This document shows, piece after piece, positions 1 through 4,853 of a stretch of 5,802 bases of DNA (positions are counted from its first letter, which is position 1; every line of letters begins with the position of its first letter). Made by a program: the position numbers and the translations under genes. The DNA is taken from assembly GCA_025928735.1 (NCBI GenBank), contig JAICIW010000164.1:1-5802 (forward strand). Direction: 5' to 3'. The notes beneath the pieces were generated by a model, which worked only from the letters and a program-made list of their open reading frames with translations, did not search any database and was not told the DNA's origin. This stretch comes from Rhodanobacteraceae bacterium. Its GTDB lineage: Bacteria; Pseudomonadota; Gammaproteobacteria; Xanthomonadales; Rhodanobacteraceae.

Positions 1-951
1 CAACTGGAATTCGTATTTGCCCACGCATTGGAGGACGTGGGCGACTATGCACGAGCCTTTGATGTCATGCAGCGCGCCAATGCCGTCCAGCGTGAGCATC
101 TGAAGTGGGACGCACAGGGCGAACACGAGCGGGTGGAGGCCATCCTGCGGGCGTTCGCCAAGCCACTGACCGGGACGCCGGATGGCGGGTTCGGCCACGA
201 GGCGATCTTCATCGCGAGTTTGCCGCGTTCGGGTTCGACGTTGATCGAGCAAATCCTGGCGTCGCATCCGCAGGTCGAAGGTGCCAACGAAATCGGCGAT
301 CTCGGCCGCCTGATCGAGACGGAAACACGACAACGCCATGCAAATTTCCCGCATTGGGTTGGCGAATTGACTCCGCAGGACTGGCAACGGCTCGGCGGCG
401 AATACCTTGTCCGCACCAAACGCTGGCGCGAACGCAAGCCGCGCTTCACCGACAAGAATCTCCTGAACTGGATGTTGGCCGGCGCCGCGTTGATCATGTT
501 GCCCGCCGCGCGCGTGGTGATCGTTCGCCGCGATCCGGTGGAAACATGCCTTGGTTGCTATCGACAGTGGTTCACGGGGGATGCGGGCGTTGCCTACGAC
601 CTCGACGATATTGCAGATTTCTATGCCGAATTCTGGCGCTTGACGCGATTCTGGCTGCAACGATTTCCGGTTGGTATGTTCGACCTGGAGTACGAGAAAT
701 TGATTGCAGAACCGGAACCCGTTATCCGGGAGTTGCTGGACTTCTGCGGGTTGCCGTTCGATCCGGCCTGCCTCGAATTTCATCGCACGGAGCGCACCGT
801 TCTGAGTGCCCCCAGTGCCGCACAGGTCCGCCAACCGTTGCGGCGGGATACTGCGCGCGCGTCGCGTTACGGTGACAAGTTGGATCGCTTGCGCGCGCGT
901 TTGCATGATGCCGGCTTGCCCGTTTCCGCTCGTCCGGCAGCGCCGTCCTGA
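1..951 (+). CDS. TPR-containing sulfotransferase, C-terminal part (5' end outside window)
   Basis: The frame is open from base 1 and encodes 316 residues to a TGA stop, so the gene starts upstream; the internal TTG at 28 is not a credible start. Residues 2-27 (LEFVFAHALEDVGDYARAF...) read as the last TPR-like helical pair. A sulfotransferase domain follows. The 5'-phosphosulfate-binding loop is SLPRSGSTLIEQIL at residues 73-86. The 3'-phosphate-binding strand is VVIVRRDPVETCLGCY at 172-187. The block FDLEYEKLIAEPEPVIRELL at 227-246, followed by the 'FHRTERTVLSAPSAAQVRQPL' region (about 260-280), is typical of the Sulfotransfer_3-like group. By family knowledge such proteins transfer sulfate from PAPS to a hydroxyl or amine; the acceptor cannot be read from sequence. 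Full-length relatives are usually about 500-700 residues with several N-terminal TPRs. The ridA-like gene follows on the same strand after 60 nt. Domain call confident, substrate unknown. Confidence 0.9.
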   Translation, partial: QLEFVFAHALEDVGDYARAFDVMQRANAVQREHLKWDAQGEHERVEAILRAFAKPLTGTPDGGFGHEAIFIASLPRSGSTLIEQILASHPQVEGANEIGDLGRLIETETRQRHANFPHWVGELTPQDWQRLGGEYLVRTKRWRERKPRFTDKNLLNWMLAGAALIMLPAARVVIVRRDPVETCLGCYRQWFTGDAGVAYDLDDIADFYAEFWRLTRFWLQRFPVGMFDLEYEKLIAEPEPVIRELLDFCGLPFDPACLEFHRTERTVLSAPSAAQVRQPLRRDTARASRYGDKLDRLRARLHDAGLPVSARPAAPS

Positions 952-982
952 GGTATTGCCGTGTGGTGCGGGAGCGGTGCAC

Positions 983-988
983 TATCAT
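983..988 (+). promoter_or_regulatory. Candidate -10 box for the RidA-family gene
   Basis: TATCAT matches five of six bases of the sigma-70 -10 consensus and lies 23 nt before the preferred ATG at 1012. The best -35-like hexamer, TTGCCG at 956-961, is 21 nt away, longer than the usual 16-18. The box may be weak, or the gene may simply be read through from the sulfotransferase gene. If real, it argues against the upstream GTG codons as starts. Confidence 0.25.
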
Positions 989-1011
989 CCGTGATGTCCA
1001 CGGAGCCGCAC

Positions 1012-1503
1012 ATGTCTCGGATCGAAACCCGCCTCGCCGGACTGGGTCTGACGCTGCCGCCCGCGATCAAAGCGCCGCCCGGCGTGGTGTTGCCATTCCG
1101 GTTCGTGCGCGTCGTCGGCAGCCGCGCGCTGATTTCGGGACACAGCCCGCAAGCCGCGGACGGTTCCGTCGCGGAACCGTTCGGAAAAGTCGGCCGCGAC
1201 TTGCCGGTGGAGCAGGGCTACGAAGCCGCGCGGCTGACCGCCTTGTCCATGCTCGGCAGCTTGCAACGGGAACTCGGTGACCTCGATCGCGTGAAGTACT
1301 GGGTGCGCGTGTTCGGCATGGTCAACTCCGCGCCGGGCTTCGACAAGCAGCCCGCGGTGATCAACGGCTTCTCCGACCTGGTCCTGCAATTGTGGGAAAG
1401 CGAAGCCGGCGCGCACGCTCGCAGTGCGGTCGGCATGGCCGAACTGCCGTTCGGCATTCCGGTGGAAATCGAGGCAGAAGTGGAGATTTCGCAGGGCGGG
1501 TGA
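1012..1503 (+). CDS. RidA/YjgF/YER057c/UK114 family protein (longer subfamily)
   Basis: This is a 163-residue protein with a chorismate-mutase-like RidA fold, expected to be a cytosolic homotrimer. The core runs from 'SRALISGHSPQAADG' (residues 37-51) through 'GYEAARLTALSMLGSLQRELGDLDRV' (69-94) to 'ARSAVGMAELPFGIPVEIEAEVEI' (136-159). R137 and E152 have exactly the 15-residue spacing of the catalytic Arg105/Glu120 pair of E. coli RidA, so imine/enamine deaminase chemistry is possible. The extra N-terminal segment and the 'VNSAPGFDKQPAVINGFSDL' block mark the longer YjgF-like subgroup rather than RidA itself, whose substrates are poorly known. I chose ATG 1012 because GGAG at 1002-1005 sits 6 nt upstream and the family-like sequence starts there. 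GTG at 961 or 991 and ATG at 994 would add non-conserved residues. Its 3' end faces the aminotransferase/sulfotransferase-like operon. Confidence 0.9.
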   Translation: MSRIETRLAGLGLTLPPAIKAPPGVVLPFRFVRVVGSRALISGHSPQAADGSVAEPFGKVGRDLPVEQGYEAARLTALSMLGSLQRELGDLDRVKYWVRVFGMVNSAPGFDKQPAVINGFSDLVLQLWESEAGAHARSAVGMAELPFGIPVEIEAEVEISQGG

Positions 1504-1513
1504 CAACCGCCCT
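1493..1513 (+). terminator. GC-rich hairpin spanning the stop codon of the RidA-family gene
   Basis: AGGGCGG (1493-1499) and CCGCCCT (1507-1513) form a perfect 7-bp stem with a 7-nt loop that contains the TGA stop (1501-1503). Only two T residues follow, so this is not a textbook intrinsic terminator. It could still pause RNA polymerase or protect the 3' end of the mRNA. Confidence 0.35.
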
Positions 1514-1524
1514 TCGGCGCGATC

Positions 1525-1555
1525 GGCGGGATGCGCTGCGCTTCTCCCGCCCTAC
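1525..1555 (-). repeat. REP-like palindrome with GTAG tetranucleotide
   Basis: On the minus strand the tetranucleotide GTAG (1555-1552) is followed directly by a hairpin: GGCGGGA (1551-1545) pairs with TCCCGCC (1531-1525), and GCG/CGC can pair inside the loop. GTAG or GGAG next to an imperfect GC-rich palindrome is the signature of REP sequences mobilised by REP-associated tyrosine transposases (RAYTs), common in Stenotrophomonas and relatives. No transposase is present in the window. It lies in a convergent intergenic gap, a usual site for such elements. Confidence 0.6.
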
Positions 1556-1568
1556 GTCATGCGATTTT

Positions 1569-1597
1569 GCAGGTTGGGCTGAGCTTGCGAAGCCCAG
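1569..1597 (+). repeat. Second REP-like palindrome (GCAG variant)
   Basis: GCAG (1569-1572) precedes a stem of TGGGCT (1575-1580) and AGCCCA (1591-1596), with a T:G wobble pair just outside (1574/1597). An alternative inner stem is GCTT/AAGC (1583-1586 and 1590-1593). It is the plus-strand partner of the element at 1525-1555. The tetranucleotides face each other 13 nt apart, as in a BIME-like pair. The palindrome sequence differs from its neighbour, so the two are probably different REP classes. Confidence 0.5.
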
Positions 1598-1636
1598 CGC
1601 TTTCGGATGACCACGCGCCCGGCGTCAGGAGCCGTT

Positions 1637-2407
1637 TCACTCCCGCGCAACCTGCAAGCGCCCGCTCGTCAGGAGAGGCACGAGGAGAAACGCCGCCAAT
1701 TTTTCGTAATGGGGGCGGCATTGATCGGCGAGTCGTTGCTGAAACGCCGTGAGTTTGTCGTCACGCGGCCGATAAGGCGCAAAGCCCGTCGAGCGCTCCA
1801 CCGCCGCATACCAATGCGGCGCCCACATGCCGTCGCTGGCGCGCGGGCCGGGCGGCCAGTGCAGCATGCGATCGGTAAAAGGGATACCGAGCTTCGCGCA
1901 CAGCGCCCCCAATGTTCCGCGCGGGTCCTTCAGCACGTCGGCCGCATCCATCACCGGCGGTGCATGGCCGAGCTTGTCGCAGACGTGGTCGAACAATCGT
2001 GCTTGTTGTTCGAAACCGAGCTCCCACGCGGCGGCGTCGGGGCGCTGGATGGTGAAGGAGGCGGCGACACGTTCCGGGTCGCGGATCAGGAAGCAGTTGG
2101 TGACTTGATCGAGCCAGCCCAGTGGCATGTCCGGCAGCATGTGCTGGGTCATGTGCTTCTGGTACCAGATGGCTTTGCCACCCGGAATCGAGCCGGTGAG
2201 CATCGCCGCAACTTTCGCGGCATCGTTTTCCTGTGCGGCGATCACGTCGTCGCGTCCGGGATGGTTCACGCCGGTTTCTACGAGGTAATGCGCGTAGAAC
2301 GGCTCGTCGATGACGGCCGTATCCTCGCGGTTCTCCCACGCGCGCATCATCGCGGTGGAAATGTTGCGCGGCCCCGACCACATCGCGATGCGCAAGCCGT
2401 CGCGCAT
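1637..2407 (-). CDS. Sulfotransferase-like P-loop protein, second gene of the aminotransferase operon
   Basis: This 256-residue protein is likely cytosolic, with no signal peptide or membrane segment. An N-terminal strand-loop 'IAMWSGPRNISTAMMRAW' (residues 7-24) resembles the 5'-phosphosulfate-binding loop but reads SGPRNIST instead of the usual PRSGST pattern. 'DEPFYAHYL' follows at 34-42, a 3'-phosphate-like strand 'NCFLIRDPERVAASF' at 104-118, and near the C-terminus 'MLHWPPGPRASDGMWAPHWY' at 181-200. From memory, the same order of blocks forms the N-terminal half of the plant branched-chain aminotransferase-like proteins. I chose ATG 2407 because AGG (2417-2415) sits 7 nt upstream and the start falls 2 nt after the aminotransferase stop, suggesting coupled translation. 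An upstream in-frame GTG at 2413 overlaps that stop and is less likely. Whether it binds PAPS, ATP or neither, and its acceptor, cannot be told from sequence. Confidence 0.8.
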   Translation of the reverse strand: MRDGLRIAMWSGPRNISTAMMRAWENREDTAVIDEPFYAHYLVETGVNHPGRDDVIAAQENDAAKVAAMLTGSIPGGKAIWYQKHMTQHMLPDMPLGWLDQVTNCFLIRDPERVAASFTIQRPDAAAWELGFEQQARLFDHVCDKLGHAPPVMDAADVLKDPRGTLGALCAKLGIPFTDRMLHWPPGPRASDGMWAPHWYAAVERSTGFAPYRPRDDKLTAFQQRLADQCRPHYEKLAAFLLVPLLTSGRLQVARE

Positions 2408-2409
2408 CG

Positions 2410-3336
2410 TCACACCTGCACGCCCGCGCGGCTTTCGGTTTCCACCAGTTGCATGTAGGCGTCCTGCAGGCGCCTGCACATCGGGCCGCGCTTGCCTTCG
2501 CCGATGATGCGGCCGTCGATTTCGTGCACCGGCGTCAGGCCCGCGAAGGTGCCGGTGACGAAGGCTTCTTCGGCACCGTACACGTCGGTGAGGCTGAAAT
2601 CCTTTTCGAGCACCGGGATGCCACTCTCACGACATAAGCGCACCACGTTCGCGCGCGTGATGCCGCCGAGGCAGTACTTGCCGGTGGACGTCCACACCTC
2701 GCCCTTGCGCACGATGAAGAAGTGCGTGGAATTGCAGGTCGCGACAAAGCCGTGCGGGTCGAGCATCAACGCTTCGTCGTAGCCGGCCTTCTGCGCCTGG
2801 ATGCAGGCGAGGATGCAATTCAACTTGGAATGGCTGTTGAGTTTCGGATCCTGCACGTCGGGCGCGCCGCGGCGCACGTGTACGGTGAACAGACGAATGC
2901 CGCGTTCGACGGTTTCCGGCAGCGGCTCCTTGTATTCGGGAACGATCACGATGGTCGGCGGACCGATCACGAAGCGCGGATCCTGGTGCGGCGTGGCCTT
3001 GATGCCGCGCGTCACCATCAGGCGGATGTGCACGTGGTTGCGCATGGCGTTGGCGCGCAGCGTTTCGACGATGCGCTGCGTCAAACCCTCGCGGGTCAGG
3101 CCGATGTCGAGGTCGATGGCCTTGGCGCCTTCGTACAAACGATCGAGGTGCATGGCGAGGAAGGGCAGGCCGCCGTCGTGCACGCGCAAGCCTTCCCATA
3201 CGCCGTCGCCGAGCACATAGCCGGCGTCGAATACGGAAACCTTGGCCTCGTCGCGCGGGACCAGTTCGCCGTTCAAGTTGATCTTGATGGCGGCGTTGCG
3301 CGCATCGGGCGTGTAGTCGTGGGTGCCTTTGCTCAT
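2410..3336 (-). CDS. Class IV PLP aminotransferase, branched-chain aminotransferase-like
   Basis: This 308-residue protein is of fold-type IV, the usual size for IlvE/D-amino-acid aminotransferase relatives. Visible blocks in order: 'SVFDAGYVLGDGVWEGLRV' (34-52), 'HLDRLYEGAKAI' (63-74), 'HIRLMVTRG' (103-111), 'GYDEALMLDPHGFVATCNST' (185-204), the PLP-phosphate loop 'LGGITRANVVRL' (223-234), 'TGTFAGLTPV' (261-270) and 'GPMCRRLQDAY' (284-294). ATG 3336 is supported by GGAG (3346-3343) 6 nt upstream. The family normally transfers amino groups between branched-chain or D-amino acids and 2-oxoglutarate. Here the active site looks atypical: where most relatives have Lys-Ser-Leu-Asn, this one reads DPK165LNSHSK171LN, and the Glu that contacts the pyridine nitrogen appears to be T200. 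Aminodeoxychorismate lyase is also possible for the fold. I therefore give no ilvE symbol. It leads a two-gene operon with the sulfotransferase-like gene. Confidence 0.88.
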   Translation of the reverse strand: MSKGTHDYTPDARNAAIKINLNGELVPRDEAKVSVFDAGYVLGDGVWEGLRVHDGGLPFLAMHLDRLYEGAKAIDLDIGLTREGLTQRIVETLRANAMRNHVHIRLMVTRGIKATPHQDPRFVIGPPTIVIVPEYKEPLPETVERGIRLFTVHVRRGAPDVQDPKLNSHSKLNCILACIQAQKAGYDEALMLDPHGFVATCNSTHFFIVRKGEVWTSTGKYCLGGITRANVVRLCRESGIPVLEKDFSLTDVYGAEEAFVTGTFAGLTPVHEIDGRIIGEGKRGPMCRRLQDAYMQLVETESRAGVQV

Positions 3337-3383
3337 CGTATGCTCCGCGAAAAGCCATTGCCTGCGTAGGTCAAGGATCCCGG

Positions 3384-3395
3384 ATGATAATCATT
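3384..3395 (-). promoter_or_regulatory. Candidate -10 box inside an 11-bp palindrome, upstream of the aminotransferase operon
   Basis: The plus-strand sequence ATGATAATCAT (3384-3394) is a perfect palindrome around a central A. Read on the minus strand it contains TATCAT (3389-3384), five of six matches to a sigma-70 -10 box, about 48 nt before the ATG at 3336. No convincing -35 is present at 16-18 nt. The 12-base core ATGATAATCATT also equals the centre of the classical Fur box, but the flanks do not match. Either role is tentative. Confidence 0.28.
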
Positions 3396-3412
3396 CCGGC
3401 GAAAGCTGGAAT
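3393..3412. repeat. Dispersed-repeat-like palindrome with GAAA loop
   Basis: ATTCCGGC (3393-3400) and GCTGGAAT (3405-3412) form an 8-bp stem with one G:T wobble closed by a GAAA tetraloop. Followed by CCAGG, it closely resembles the common proteobacterial intergenic repeat of the form ATTCCCGCGAAAGCGGGAATCCAG. It sits between the M19 peptidase gene and the aminotransferase operon and could limit read-through. Confidence 0.5.
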
Positions 3413-3437
3413 CCAGGGGCGCACGTTCGTGAAAGCG

Positions 3438-3456
3438 GTTGCGCTTTTCGCGCAAC
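3438..3456. terminator. Perfect hairpin downstream of the M19 peptidase gene
   Basis: GTTGCGC (3438-3444) and GCGCAAC (3450-3456) form a perfect 7-bp stem with a 5-nt loop, about 50 nt past the peptidase stop in the direction of its transcription. A weaker stem CCCGG/CCGGG (3462-3466 and 3473-3477) lies between them. Neither is followed by a T run on the minus strand, so intrinsic termination is uncertain; it may be part of a degenerate repeat cluster. Confidence 0.35.
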
Positions 3457-3502
3457 TTGAACCCGGCCTGGACCGGGGCGGCGAGCCATCATCGTGCGAG
3501 GT

Positions 3503-4630
3503 TCAGGCTGTCCAGGTTTCCTTGAACGCGCGGCTGAAGTTCAGGCCCAGCACCTTGTCGGTCACGCGCGCGGAATAGCCGTGTTTCAAAAGCGCATCGG
3601 CGACGCGTTCCAGCTTGCGCGGCGTATTGATGTCCGGGATGTAGGGCGGCCGGTTTTCGCCGGGCGCGCCGACGCCAATTTTCCTGCGATGCTGCTCGTC
3701 TGCCTTGATGGCTTGCAGATCCTTGTCGGTGACGGTGAAGAACATCGAATCGGTGCCGATGCCGACATGATCCTCGCCGCAAACGTCGAGCGCGTGGACC
3801 ATGTGTTGCATGTAGTCGGCGAGCATCGGCTGTTTGTCGTCCGGCGTCAGAAACGGCAGCATGTAGATGCCCATCACGCCGCCTTTGCCGGCCAGCGCCT
3901 TCATTTCCTGATCGCGCTTGTTGCGCGGGTGGTTGAACACCGCACGGCAACCGGAATGGGTGATCACCGGCGGCTTGGCCGAAAGCGCGATGCCTTCGGC
4001 GGTGCTCTGGGTGTTGGAATGGCTGAGGTCCAGTGCGACGCCCAGTTCGTTCATGCGCGCGATCGCCTTGCGGCCGAGCTCGGTCACGCCACCGGTTTCG
4101 CCGTCGAGGCAACCGACGCCGAACGGGGTGGTGTGGTTGTAGCTCAACTGCATGACGAGGACGTCGAGATTGCGGAACAGGTCAATCCGGTCGAGCTTGT
4201 CCTCCAGCGGCAATGCCGCTTCGAACGAGAAGATCACCGCGACCTTGTTTTCGGGCTTCGCGCGTTCCAGGTCGGCGTGCCGCACGACCTTGATGAACAG
4301 TTCCGGATGTTGCTCGATCAATTGCTGTGCGGCAGCGATGTCGGCGACCGCTTCCTCGAACGTCCCATTGGCGCCGCCGAGCGTGCTTTTCAGCGCGCCA
4401 AGTCCGGAATCGCGAATCGCCTGCAATTCGCTGGCCAGATTGCCATCCTTCGCCAGCAGGCCGATCGAGGCAAGCGTGTTGCAGTCGAGCACGAAGGCAT
4501 TGCGGTAGATGTCGGCGCTGTTCATTCGGCCTGTTGATCCTGTGGCTCTGGTCAAGGTGGGCGTCAGCACCGCGGCAGCGGCGCCGCAGGAAATGCCCAG
4601 GAATTGCCTGCGTGTCCATCTGGCGTGCAC
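3503..4630 (-). CDS. M19 (membrane dipeptidase/renal dipeptidase) family protein with Tat signal
   Basis: This 375-residue protein is predicted to be exported folded by the Tat system: TRRQFLG at residues 6-12, then a hydrophobic stretch to about 27. Cys15 is not in a proper lipobox (Gly at -3), so it is probably periplasmic rather than a lipoprotein. M19 blocks: 'VIFSFEAALPLED' with E137 (132-144), 'LGVALDLSHSN' with H204 (196-206), 'PVITHSGCRAV' with H225 (221-231), 'HPRNKRD' with R236 (234-240) and 'EDHVGIGTDSM' with D294 (286-296). These match the bridging Glu, two His ligands, substrate-binding Arg and catalytic Asp of the family. The N-terminal His-x-Asp ligand pair is missing: the site reads VLDCNTLA (47-54). 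The GTG start at 4630 has GGGGA (4640-4636) 5 nt upstream and puts the twin arginines near the N-terminus. ATG 4735 is an alternative with a poor ribosome site. Peptide or D-amino-acid-containing substrates are expected, but activity is unproven. Confidence 0.88.
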   Translation of the reverse strand: MHARWTRRQFLGISCGAAAAVLTPTLTRATGSTGRMNSADIYRNAFVLDCNTLASIGLLAKDGNLASELQAIRDSGLGALKSTLGGANGTFEEAVADIAAAQQLIEQHPELFIKVVRHADLERAKPENKVAVIFSFEAALPLEDKLDRIDLFRNLDVLVMQLSYNHTTPFGVGCLDGETGGVTELGRKAIARMNELGVALDLSHSNTQSTAEGIALSAKPPVITHSGCRAVFNHPRNKRDQEMKALAGKGGVMGIYMLPFLTPDDKQPMLADYMQHMVHALDVCGEDHVGIGTDSMFFTVTDKDLQAIKADEQHRRKIGVGAPGENRPPYIPDINTPRKLERVADALLKHGYSARVTDKVLGLNFSRAFKETWTA

Positions 4631-4679
4631 AGCTTTCCCCGGTGGGAGCCGGTCCGTTGGGGCGCCCGGCGCGACGTCG

Positions 4680-4688
4680 AATCTAGCA
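4680..4688 (-). promoter_or_regulatory. Candidate extended -10 promoter for the M19 peptidase gene
   Basis: On the minus strand TGCTAGATT (4688-4680) fits the extended -10 pattern TGnTATAAT, with four of six matches in the hexamer. It lies about 50 nt before the GTG start at 4630, giving a short leader. The -35 region is poor (TTCGGA, 16 nt upstream), as allowed for extended -10 promoters. Confidence 0.28.
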
Positions 4689-4699
4689 GAAGACCATGC

Positions 4700-4718
4700 C
4701 TTCCGAAGGTGCCGGAAG
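4700..4718. promoter_or_regulatory. Inverted repeat in the divergent promoter region, possible operator
   Basis: CTTCCG (4700-4705) and CGGAAG (4713-4718) are exact inverted repeats with a 7-nt spacer, in the 223-bp gap between the divergent M19 peptidase and ene-reductase genes. The arms lie at the -35 position of the candidate peptidase promoter. Such a site could bind a dimeric repressor, but no regulator gene is present in the window, and short repeats of this size also arise by chance. Confidence 0.2.
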
Positions 4719-4853
4719 CTGAGCGCTCGTGGCATTTCCGCAGGCGGGGAGGACGACGCGTGCCGATGCCAGCCGTGCTCGTCGATCCTTCGCGCACCAT
4801 TGAACCGTGACGCCGATGCCACAACGTGCAGGGTTTCCCGACAGGATTCGATC

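Noticed and set aside
961..1011. GTG 961, GTG 991 or ATG 994 as the start of the RidA-family protein
   Set aside because: The added residues do not resemble the family, the ribosome site GGAG suits ATG 1012, and a candidate -10 box lies at 983-988.
2410..3336. Naming the aminotransferase ilvE
   Set aside because: The fold fits, but the expected Lys and Glu positions differ and the partner gene is not a branched-chain amino acid gene, so the symbol would overstate what is known.
2722..3369. 215-codon plus-strand open frame opposite the aminotransferase
   Set aside because: Antisense shadow of a well-supported gene; no family features.
3346..3374. TTGACC (minus, 3374-3369) as a -35 box for the aminotransferase operon
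   Set aside because: At 17 nt spacing the -10 would be TTCGCG, which is too GC-rich to be credible.
3494..4537. 347-codon plus-strand open frame opposite the M19 peptidase
   Set aside because: It mirrors the codon pattern of the peptidase gene, has no recognisable domain and no ribosome-binding support; the minus frame carries clear M19 motifs.
4574..4590. Lipobox around Cys15 of the M19 protein
   Set aside because: The residue at -3 is Gly rather than Leu/Val/Ile, and a Tat signal explains the N-terminus without lipidation.
4800..4828. TTGAAC (4800-4805) as a -35 box for the ene-reductase gene
   Set aside because: The downstream hexamers at 16-17 nt (CAACGT, AACGTG) match the -10 consensus poorly; left out as unsupported.
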